7,531 nt of DNA, taken from RGIG8767 sp045531685. Lineage in GTDB: Bacteria > Bacillota > Clostridia > Lachnospirales > Lachnospiraceae. The notes beneath the pieces are model-generated. The model did no database searches and was not told the origin of the DNA. It worked only from the letters and a program-made list of their open reading frames with translations. Positions 1 to 5,758 of the stretch are shown piece after piece (position 1 is the stretch's first letter; each line of letters opens with the position of its first letter). Location of the stretch: contig JAZSEL010000112.1 in NCBI GenBank assembly GCA_045531685.1, positions 1 to 7,531 of the forward strand, in the 5' to 3' direction. The translations under genes and the position numbers were made by a program.

Positions 1-673
1 AAACAGTGAAGATGTGAATATCATCACAGTAGAGGACCCGGTGGAAGCCAATATTGACGGTATCAATCAGGTGCAGGTAAACAATAAGGCGAATCTTACC
101 TTTGCTTCCGCACTCCGTTCCATTCTCCGTCAGGACCCGGACATCATTATGATCGGAGAAATCCGAGACACGGAGACAGCAGAGATTGCCGTGCAGGCAT
201 CTATCACGGGACATTTAGTAGTAAGTACCTTACATACCAACTCAGCAGCAAGTACCATCACCCGTCTTTCGGATATGGGAATTGAGCCGTACTTAATTGC
301 AGATGCTACCGTAGGTATCATCGCGCAGCGATTGGTACGCCGTTTGTGTCCAAGCTGTAAAATCGAATATACACCGGATGCAGAGGAAAGAGAACTTCTG
401 GGTGTGAAAGAAACCGAACCGGTCAAGATATATAAGCCATGCGGTTGTAGCTTATGTGACAACACAGGCTATAAGGGTCGAATCGGTGTATACGAGATTA
501 TGGAAGTAACCCATGACTTGAAATACATTATTGCAAAAGGCGGTAATGCGGATGAAATCAAGGAATGTGCCTTAAAAGAGGGTATGAGCACCCTGCGTAT
601 GAGTGCAACCCGTTATGTACTGGACGGCATTACTTCCGTATCGGAAATGAAGAAAGTATCGTTTGACTCGTAA
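1..673 (+). CDS. pilB: Type IV pilus extension ATPase PilB, C-terminal part (5' truncated)
   Basis: This is the C-terminal catalytic part of a PilB/GspE-family secretion ATPase, which hydrolyses ATP in the cytoplasm to drive pilin addition through PilC. The reading frame is open from base 2, with no stop back to the window edge, so the gene begins upstream; the GTG at 14 is an internal valine. Visible in order are the Asp box (ITVEDPVE), the Walker B region (DPDIIMIGEIRD, about 134-169), the His box (STLHTN, about 224-241), and the four-cysteine zinc motif, CPSC at 347-358 and CSLC about 30 residues later, followed by GYKGRIGVYEIM. The Walker A loop must lie upstream. PilT usually lacks the tetracysteine motif, so this favours PilB over PilT. 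The gene ends 23 bases before pilC with no terminator between, so the two are probably co-transcribed. Identification is by motif recognition only. Confidence 0.95.
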   Translation, partial: NSEDVNIITVEDPVEANIDGINQVQVNNKANLTFASALRSILRQDPDIIMIGEIRDTETAEIAVQASITGHLVVSTLHTNSAASTITRLSDMGIEPYLIADATVGIIAQRLVRRLCPSCKIEYTPDAEERELLGVKETEPVKIYKPCGCSLCDNTGYKGRIGVYEIMEVTHDLKYIIAKGGNADEIKECALKEGMSTLRMSATRYVLDGITSVSEMKKVSFDS

Positions 674-696
674 GGGTCAAAGGTTAGGAGAAACCC

Positions 697-1911
697 ATGG
701 CAAGCTATGGATATGAAGCCCTGAATAAAATGGGCAAAACAATAAAAGGCAGTATGGAAGCCGACAATCCGGAAGTGGTAAGAATCAAGCTAAAGCAACA
801 GGGTATGATGGTTCTTTCCATAAAGGAAGAAAGCTTTTTGACAAAGGATATTGAGCTAAATATTGGTAAAAAAATTCAGCCAAGAGATATGTCCGTGTTC
901 TGTAGACAGTTTGTGAGTATGAACCGTGCCGGTGTATCCATTTTGGATTGTTTGACACTCTTGTGTGAGCAGACGGAAAATCAGGTGCTTTCTAAAGCAA
1001 TCAGACAGGTACAGGCGGACGTGCAAAAGGGTGAGACTTTGGCGGATGCTTTAAGAAAACATCCCAAGGTATTCCCGAACCTGATGATTACGACAGTGGC
1101 AGCCGGTGAAGCTTCCGGTAGTCTGGATGTGTCTTTGGAGCGAATGGCAGAGCAGTTTGAGAAATCCGCTAAGACTCAGGCATTGGTAAAAAAGGCAATG
1201 ATTTATCCTTCCATGGTAGCTGCTATTTCCTTAATCGTAATCGTAGTCATGCTGGTAGTCATCATTCCAAGTTATGAAGATATGTTTGCAGACTTGGGAA
1301 CGGAGCTTCCGGGGATTACCAAAGCAGTGGTGGCAGCCAGCGATTTCCTCATTGGGTATTGGTTCATTGTCCTTCCTGTAGTAATCGCTATTGTAGCAGG
1401 TGTGGGTGCTTATTTGCAGACACCGGCGGGTAAGCTTCTTACCAGCCAGCTGGCATTAAGCATTCCCATGTTTAAGAATCTGACAGTGAAATCGGCATGT
1501 TCCCAGCTTGCCAGAACCTTAAGTACCCTCATAACAGCAGGAGTACCTTTGGTGGAAGCGGTGGACATTACGGCAAATACCATGCAGAATGTTTTATTTA
1601 AAGAGGCCATGCAGGACGCCAGAGACGAAATCATAAAAGGTGTGCCTTTATCGGAACCACTAGAGCAGTGTGGATTGTTCCCACCCATGCTCTATCATAT
1701 GATTCGTATCGGTGAAGAAGCCGGTAATACGGAAGAAATGCTAAATAAGTTAGCAGACTATTACGACGAAGAAGTGGAAGTGGCAACCCAGGGCTTAATG
1801 GCAGCCATGGAGCCGGTGATTATGCTGGTACTTGCAGTGGTAGTATGTATCCTGATTGCAGCGGTTATGGCACCAATGCTTGAAATGTACAATGCATTAG
1901 ATAGTTTATAA
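697..1911 (+). CDS. pilC: Type IV pilus inner-membrane platform protein PilC
   Basis: A 404-residue PilC/GspF-family polytopic membrane protein, the platform through which PilB ATPase motion is converted into pilin extrusion. The length is normal for the family. The N-terminus (ASYGYEALNKMGKTIKGSM) is the usual PilC lead-in. Two tandem GspF domains can be seen at about residues 65-190 and 268-392. Each carries the family signature near its end: AGEASGSLD at 136-144 and IGEEAGNTEEML at 338-349. Three hydrophobic segments lie at about 172-192, 220-240 and 374-394, matching the three-helix topology. The ATG at 697 is preceded by AGGAG at 686-690 with 6-base spacing, which supports this start. 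It directly follows pilB, with no pilT between them, and is followed by the pilin gene. Nothing looks broken or missing. Confidence 0.97.
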   Translation: MASYGYEALNKMGKTIKGSMEADNPEVVRIKLKQQGMMVLSIKEESFLTKDIELNIGKKIQPRDMSVFCRQFVSMNRAGVSILDCLTLLCEQTENQVLSKAIRQVQADVQKGETLADALRKHPKVFPNLMITTVAAGEASGSLDVSLERMAEQFEKSAKTQALVKKAMIYPSMVAAISLIVIVVMLVVIIPSYEDMFADLGTELPGITKAVVAASDFLIGYWFIVLPVVIAIVAGVGAYLQTPAGKLLTSQLALSIPMFKNLTVKSACSQLARTLSTLITAGVPLVEAVDITANTMQNVLFKEAMQDARDEIIKGVPLSEPLEQCGLFPPMLYHMIRIGEEAGNTEEMLNKLADYYDEEVEVATQGLMAAMEPVIMLVLAVVVCILIAAVMAPMLEMYNALDSL

Positions 1912-1917
1912 AACGAA

Positions 1918-1951
1918 TTAAGCAGCTTTTCGTAGGGAAGGAGCTGTTTAA
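1918..1951 (+). promoter_or_regulatory. Hairpin between pilC and the pilin gene (possible mRNA processing or stability element)
   Basis: In the 76-base gap before the pilin gene, TTAAGCAGCT (1918-1927) can pair with AGCTGTTTAA (1942-1951) to give a 10-bp stem with one G-U pair and a 14-base loop. The stem could grow by two U-G pairs inward. The bases after it are A-rich with no T-run, so it does not look like an intrinsic terminator. A role in cleaving or protecting the pilin transcript is inference, based on the common need to make far more pilin than machinery. Confidence 0.5.
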
Positions 1952-1973
1952 GATAAAGAAAACAAATGTATAT

Positions 1974-1980
1974 AAGGAGA
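1974..1980 (+). promoter_or_regulatory. Strong ribosome binding site of the pilin gene
   Basis: AAGGAGA lies 7 bases before the ATG at 1988, in an A/T-rich and probably unstructured stretch. It is among the closest matches to the consensus Shine-Dalgarno sequence in the window, and it fixes the pilin start. It fits a gene that needs high translation. Confidence 0.8.
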
Positions 1981-1987
1981 ATTTAAG

Positions 1988-2413
1988 ATGAAAAAGACAG
2001 ATAACAAAGGTTTTTCTTTAGTTGAATTAATCGTAGTAATTGCGATTATGGCAGTACTTGTTGGTGTGTTGGCACCTCAGTTTACAAAGTACGTGGAAAG
2101 AAGTAGAAAATCTACAGATGTTCAGAATGTGGCAGCTATTGTTACAGCTTGTGATGTATATCAGGTTGATACAGCAGGTCTTACATCTGGTGATACAATT
2201 ACATTAAAGAGTGGAGCTATGCAAGGCTTAAATGCGACACCGAATTCAATTGAAAAAGCACTGCAGGCAGCTGGTATTACTCAATATGGTTTAAAATCCA
2301 GCAGTTGGGGTGGAGATCTTACTTTTAAAGTGACGTTAACAAACGGTGTGCCTAGTTATGATGTTACAGGAGAAACTGGTACTTTAGATATTTTGAAAGG
2401 TGTTGTGGAATAG
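1988..2413 (+). CDS. pilA: Major type IV prepilin (PilA-like)
   Basis: A 141-residue prepilin, probably the main structural subunit of the pilus. The leader is short (8 residues, MKKTDNKG) and is followed by F9-S-L-V-E13, so the predicted cleavage is between G8 and F9 with the conserved glutamate at mature position 5. The hydrophobic N-terminal helix runs from 9 to about 30 and continues as an amphipathic helix (QFTKYVERSRKSTDVQNVAAI). The globular domain is small, with Thr- and Gly-rich C-terminal strands. There is only one cysteine (C55), so the C-terminal disulfide loop of many proteobacterial pilins is absent. Of its 16 threonine codons 11 are ACA, 4 ACT, 1 ACG and none ACC, unlike the flanking genes, where ACC and ACG are frequent; this fits high expression or a separate history. 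The major-pilin assignment rests on size, position, ribosome binding site and codon use. It could instead be an abundant accessory pilin. Confidence 0.88.
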   Translation: MKKTDNKGFSLVELIVVIAIMAVLVGVLAPQFTKYVERSRKSTDVQNVAAIVTACDVYQVDTAGLTSGDTITLKSGAMQGLNATPNSIEKALQAAGITQYGLKSSSWGGDLTFKVTLTNGVPSYDVTGETGTLDILKGVVE

Positions 2414-2445
2414 TTATTGCTCAATGGAAGCCAGATATTGATGTC

Positions 2446-2472
2446 ATACTATAGAACAGCAAGTGTTCGTAT
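2446..2472 (+). terminator. Weak stem-loop after the pilin gene (possible attenuator)
   Basis: GAACA (2454-2458) pairs with TGTTC (2464-2468) around a 5-base loop. Below it ATAC (2446-2449) can pair with GTAT (2469-2472), leaving a 4-base bulge on the left arm. An A/T-rich stretch with broken T-runs follows (2472-2490). The stem is short and not GC-rich, so at most it is a leaky terminator or a 3' end stabiliser that would set pilin mRNA above the downstream genes. That role is inference. Confidence 0.28.
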
Positions 2473-2509
2473 TTAGAATTTATTTATTTTAACTTAAAGG
2501 ATCCCACCC

Positions 2510-3265
2510 ATGGACACAACACTTATTTTCTTATACATAATTATATTTTTATACGGAATCGTCATCGGTAGCTTCTTAAATGTATGTATCTACCGGATTC
2601 CCAAACAAGAGAATATTGCCAAGGTACGGTCACACTGCATGCAGTGTGACCATCAGCTGAAATGGTATGAACTCATACCGCTTTTCAGCTACCTTGTCCA
2701 GGGTGGGAAATGCAGAGTATGCAAAAGTAAGATTTCCGTGCAGTATCCCCTTGTGGAAGCGGTAAACGGAATTCTCTATGTAGGTATTTTTATGATTAAC
2801 GGGATGAACGTAGATTCCCTACTCTACTGCCTGTTGACATCTACATTACTTGTTTTGAGTGTAATTGATTTTAGAACCTATGAGATTCCGATTGGAATCA
2901 ACTACTTCATAATGGCACTGGGTGTGATACGAACAGCCGTGCATTATGCTGACTGGTGGAACCATGTGATTGGATTTTTTGCAGTCAGTGCCATATTATA
3001 TCTGATTATTATTGCGACAAAAGGAAGAGGAATCGGCGGTGGCGACATGAAGATGATGGCTGTCTGCGGATTGTTTTTAGGCTGGAAAGAGATTATTCTG
3101 GCGTTTTTACTGGGATGTATCATTGGCTCGGTGGTACATGTGATTCGAATGAGAGTGAGCAAGTGCGACCATGTTCTTGCACTTGGCCCGTATTTATCCA
3201 TTGGCGTATTTATTTCCATGCTTTGGGGAGCGCAATGGATTCAATGGTATTTTGGACAGTTTTAA
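2510..3265 (+). CDS. pilD: Prepilin peptidase PilD (A24 aspartic protease)
   Basis: A 251-residue integral membrane aspartic protease that removes the leader peptides of the prepilins encoded here, and in many homologues also N-methylates the new N-terminus. The N-terminal domain opens with a membrane helix and GSFLNVCIYRIP (about 20-31), followed by two zinc-type CxxC pairs, C43/C46 and C68/C71, around the family segment WYELIPLFSYL. Catalytic aspartates are D120 (in SVIDFRTYEIP) and D179 in the GxGD motif (GIGGGDMK). Further hydrophobic helices at about 83-97, 104-119, 130-141, 153-170, 183-209 and 225-240 complete the multi-helix fold. The length is typical. The ATG at 2510 has AAAGGA at 2496-2501 with 8-base spacing. 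The segment coding for residues 40-48 holds a perfect 24-bp palindrome, listed separately. The gene sits between the pilin and pilMN, so peptidase and substrates are made together. Confidence 0.96.
   Translation: MDTTLIFLYIIIFLYGIVIGSFLNVCIYRIPKQENIAKVRSHCMQCDHQLKWYELIPLFSYLVQGGKCRVCKSKISVQYPLVEAVNGILYVGIFMINGMNVDSLLYCLLTSTLLVLSVIDFRTYEIPIGINYFIMALGVIRTAVHYADWWNHVIGFFAVSAILYLIIIATKGRGIGGGDMKMMAVCGLFLGWKEIILAFLLGCIIGSVVHVIRMRVSKCDHVLALGPYLSIGVFISMLWGAQWIQWYFGQF
2628..2651. repeat. Perfect 24-bp palindrome inside pilD
   Basis: The half-site GGTCACACTGCA (2628-2639) is followed directly by its exact reverse complement (2640-2651), with no spacer and no mismatch. It covers the codons for the first zinc-binding CxxC (SHCMQCD). 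In RNA it would fold as a 10-bp hairpin with a 4-base loop about 120 bases into pilD. In DNA it could bind a dimeric protein. Function is unknown. Confidence 0.75.
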
Positions 3266-3358
3266 TATATTAAATTGAGAATTAATTATCGAGAAAATAA
3301 CGGCAGGATTTGCCTAAAATAGAGGAATATTTGAGGAAAAAGAAAAGAGGAATACAAT

Positions 3359-5035
3359 ATGGCCGGAAAAGTGCTGAGTATTGAAGTGGGTTATTCTTTC
3401 ACTAAGGTATGTGAAATGGACTATCAGTCCAAAAAGCCAAAGATGTATCATAGTTTCGTCATTCCAACACCGGAAGGAGTGTTGGCAGACGGTATGCTTA
3501 CTGCCAATGATGAGTTTGTGGTAGCATTAAAAGGAAAACTTTCCGAATTAAAGATTAAGACAAAGGGAGTGGTATTTACCATTTCTTCTTCAAAGATTGC
3601 AACCCGTGAGGTGCGGATTCCATATTGTAAAGAAAACCGTATCGGGGATTTGCTCAGAGCCAACTTACAGGATTATTTCCCAATTGATGTAAGCCAGTAT
3701 ATGGTGGCGCACAGCATTTTGGAAGTAGAAGGCATCAGTAAAACGGTGGATGAGGAAACCGGTGCGAAAAAGACTACAGGAACTCCTACCGGCTATAAAT
3801 TGTTGTTACTTGCGGTCCCGGCACAGATTATTAATGGCTACCGCCTGTTTGCAAGTGCCCTTGGATTGGAAGTAAAGGAAATTGATTATAACGGCAACTC
3901 TGTGTATCAGGTAGCCAAGGAAGAATGCAGCGAAGGCACACAGATGGTTGTGAAGCTGGACGAGCGTTCCAGTCTCCTTTTGGTGTTAAAGGACGGTGTG
4001 ATTGTATTAAACCGTACCATTCCGTACGGAATGGATGAGACCATTGCTGCCATAGGTGAAACAACTGCATGGGGAGAGGTTTCTTCTTATGAAGAAGCGC
4101 TTAAGCTATCAAGAGAGAATGTCTGCATTCTGCCGCAGTTTAAACGACCGGAGGAAGAAACAGAGTCAGCAGAGATGATTCGGGATTTGATGGCGGTAAC
4201 AAGTAGTTTAATGTCCCTTGTTGGCGGTATTTCCAAGGTAGTGGATTATTACAATTCCCGCAATATGGATGCGAAGATTGAAAATATGTATATTACCGGT
4301 GTGGGTGCGGATGTGGCAGGAATGCCGGAATTGTTAGCGGGTGAACTTGGTTATCCGGTATTTGCTTTAAGTCATTTATTCGGTATTCATACAGAAAAAG
4401 TAATCAAGGACGGATTGGTTGGTGAGTATGCGGCATGTGTGGGTGCTGCCATGTCACCGGTTCATTTTTCTTCCGAACAGGATGAGGAAAAAGGCGGGGC
4501 AAAAGGAAAGGCCAAAATGGACGCCATGCACATTGCCATTCTAATTAGTGCAGGCTGTGTAGTAATCGGTATTGTCCTTGTGATTTCTTCCCTTATTCCA
4601 TATTATGCGGAGAAGAAAAAGCAAAAGGAATACAACGCAATTATTGAAGAATTGGCACCGGTCTATGATGTGTATGTACAGTATCAGACTTTGAGTGCAC
4701 AGGCAGAGAAGATGATTGCGCTGGATAAAGAGACTGTAAATCGCAATGGGGATATTGTTGATTTTGTAGAAACATTGGAAGACAGAATGCCGGCTACATT
4801 TTCACTCAATGATTTTACCGCTACAACAGAGGGCATTACCATGAATGTAACGGTAGGAAGTAAGGAAGAAGTTGCAGCTGTTTTGGATGAATTGCGCAAG
4901 CTTTCCATGTTTATTTCCGTGGATACTACGTCTTTATCCCAGCTTATTACGGAAGTAGGCGAGACCCAATATTCCTTTGCCGTTGAGATGCTCTATGCAC
5001 CAATGGAAGAAGAGACTACAGAAGGGGAGGAATAG
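3359..5035 (+). CDS. pilMN: PilM-PilN fusion protein (T4P alignment/stator complex)
   Basis: At 558 residues this is far longer than a usual PilM (about 350). Residues 1-365 are an actin/FtsA-like PilM domain: LSIEVGYSFTKVCEM (6-20) matches the phosphate-1 motif, VVKLDERSSLLLVL (197-210) sits at the phosphate-2 position, and YITGVGADVAGMPELL (311-326) fits the adenosine motif. A charged Lys/Gly/Glu linker (371-388) leads to one membrane helix (about 391-414), a charged, probably coiled-coil stretch (416-455), and a PilN-like domain (465-545) whose pattern is a helix (VDFVETLEDRMP), strands, then a second helix (VAAVLDELRKLSMF). The arrangement places PilM in the cytoplasm and PilN outside the membrane in one chain. 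The ATG at 3359 follows AAGAGG (3345-3350) at 8 bases. The pilO-like gene starts 3 bases after its stop. Function is by family knowledge; the fused architecture is read directly from the single open frame. Confidence 0.88.
   Translation: MAGKVLSIEVGYSFTKVCEMDYQSKKPKMYHSFVIPTPEGVLADGMLTANDEFVVALKGKLSELKIKTKGVVFTISSSKIATREVRIPYCKENRIGDLLRANLQDYFPIDVSQYMVAHSILEVEGISKTVDEETGAKKTTGTPTGYKLLLLAVPAQIINGYRLFASALGLEVKEIDYNGNSVYQVAKEECSEGTQMVVKLDERSSLLLVLKDGVIVLNRTIPYGMDETIAAIGETTAWGEVSSYEEALKLSRENVCILPQFKRPEEETESAEMIRDLMAVTSSLMSLVGGISKVVDYYNSRNMDAKIENMYITGVGADVAGMPELLAGELGYPVFALSHLFGIHTEKVIKDGLVGEYAACVGAAMSPVHFSSEQDEEKGGAKGKAKMDAMHIAILISAGCVVIGIVLVISSLIPYYAEKKKQKEYNAIIEELAPVYDVYVQYQTLSAQAEKMIALDKETVNRNGDIVDFVETLEDRMPATFSLNDFTATTEGITMNVTVGSKEEVAAVLDELRKLSMFISVDTTSLSQLITEVGETQYSFAVEMLYAPMEEETTEGEE
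4017..4034. repeat. Perfect 18-bp palindrome inside pilMN
   Basis: CCATTCCGT (4017-4025) is followed at once by its exact reverse complement ACGGAATGG (4026-4034). It lies over the codons for the TIPYGMD segment just after the phosphate-2 region of the PilM domain. It is unrelated in sequence to the 24-bp palindrome in pilD. No function can be assigned, and chance is possible at this length. Confidence 0.6.
5024..5030 (+). promoter_or_regulatory. Ribosome binding site of the pilO-like gene inside the end of pilMN
   Basis: GGGGAGG lies within the last codons of pilMN, 8 bases before the ATG at 5039. With only 3 bases between the pilMN stop and this start, the two genes are probably translationally coupled, which fits two partners needed in fixed proportion. 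Confidence 0.7.
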
Positions 5036-5038
5036 ACC

Positions 5039-5758
5039 ATGACTTTTGCATTAACAAAAAAAGACCAATGCCTGCTTGTGGGACTTTTTGGTGCGTTGTT
5101 TTTATTTATCGCATGGTATTTTGTGTATACCCCTTTTACGGAAAAAACAACCACCATGGAAATAGAAAATGTGGCATTAAAGGAAAAAGCAGACTTATAT
5201 CAGTCCATTAATGCCAATCTTCCGGCTTATGAGGAAGGAATTGTTACATATACAAGTCACATTGCAGAAATCAGTAACCGGTATCCGGTTCATATCAGCA
5301 GAGAAGATGAAATTATGTTCCTTGCCAATATGGAAAATGTACATACCAATGATTTGACAGTGGAAAATATTACTATGTCAAATGTAATGGAAGTGACAAC
5401 GGATACGGAGGTACAGGCAGCTGCTGAACAGCCGGCAGTAGAACAGACAGGTGCAGAAGGGGAAGCACAGACCTTGGAAGTGCATCTGTACAAGCAGCCT
5501 GTGAATTTCAGCTTCCGTTGTACCTATAAGGGTGCTAAGGATATGATTTCCTATGTGCTTTCCCAGAGTGAGAAAAAGTCCATTGAGGGCATGAGCCTTG
5601 CTTTTGATTCTGAGACGGGCAATCTTATGGGAAGCTTGGATTTGAATCAGTATTATATGATGGGATTGGAAAAAGAATATCAGGCAGTGACCATTCCGGC
5701 AGTACCGAAGGGAGTTCATGATGTATTCCACACAGTCAATGGAAATGCAGGAAACTAA
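5039..5758 (+). CDS. pilO: PilO-like type IV pilus inner-membrane protein
   Basis: A 239-residue bitopic membrane protein at the position of PilO, which pairs with PilN to form the alignment/stator complex. A short basic cytoplasmic N-terminus is followed by one membrane helix (about 10-30), then a helical, probably coiled-coil stretch (about 34-80). After a strand-helix region (89-118) comes a linker rich in Ala, Glu, Gln and Thr (about 119-146). A PilO-type alpha/beta domain closes the fold: strand VNFSFRCTYKG (155-165), helix AKDMISYVLSQSEK (166-179), then strands SIEGMSLAFD and GSLDLNQYYMMG. Sequence recognition of PilO is always weak, so the call leans on topology, length and the place right after PilN. 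The last 41 bases overlap the start of the next gene in another frame. Confidence 0.78.
   Translation: MTFALTKKDQCLLVGLFGALFLFIAWYFVYTPFTEKTTTMEIENVALKEKADLYQSINANLPAYEEGIVTYTSHIAEISNRYPVHISREDEIMFLANMENVHTNDLTVENITMSNVMEVTTDTEVQAAAEQPAVEQTGAEGEAQTLEVHLYKQPVNFSFRCTYKGAKDMISYVLSQSEKKSIEGMSLAFDSETGNLMGSLDLNQYYMMGLEKEYQAVTIPAVPKGVHDVFHTVNGNAGN
5708..5714 (+). promoter_or_regulatory. Ribosome binding site that sets the PilV-like start inside the pilO-like gene
   Basis: AAGGGAG lies in the coding end of the pilO-like gene, 3 bases before an ATG at 5718 and 6 bases before a second in-frame ATG at 5721. The second has better spacing. Later in-frame ATGs at 5739 and 5745 lack a comparable site, so initiation inside the upstream gene is favoured. 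Confidence 0.55.

Noticed and set aside
1912..1987. c-di-GMP riboswitch upstream of the pilin, as known for some clostridial pilin genes
   Set aside because: The gap is only 76 bases with one simple hairpin and none of the conserved GEMM-type or class II core elements that I could recognise.
2417..2452. Promoter between the pilin and pilD (TTGCTC with TACTAT)
   Set aside because: The spacing is 24 bases and the -10 match is poor.
2956..3273. A 105-codon plus-strand frame overlapping pilD
   Set aside because: It is a frame shadow of the conserved catalytic half of PilD, rich in Cys, Trp and Arg, with no family pattern.
3266..3314. Promoter (TTGAGA at 3275-3280) or terminator (GGCA/TGCC stem at 3302-3314) in the gap before pilMN
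   Set aside because: No acceptable -10 element lies 16-18 bases after TTGAGA, and the stem is only 4 bp with no T-run.
3331..3384. TTG-initiated 17-residue basic leader peptide overlapping the pilMN start, behind one of three GAGGAA repeats (3322, 3333, 3347)
   Set aside because: A TTG start, very short length and low-complexity AGGAAAAAG context make it likely a by-product of the purine-rich leader.
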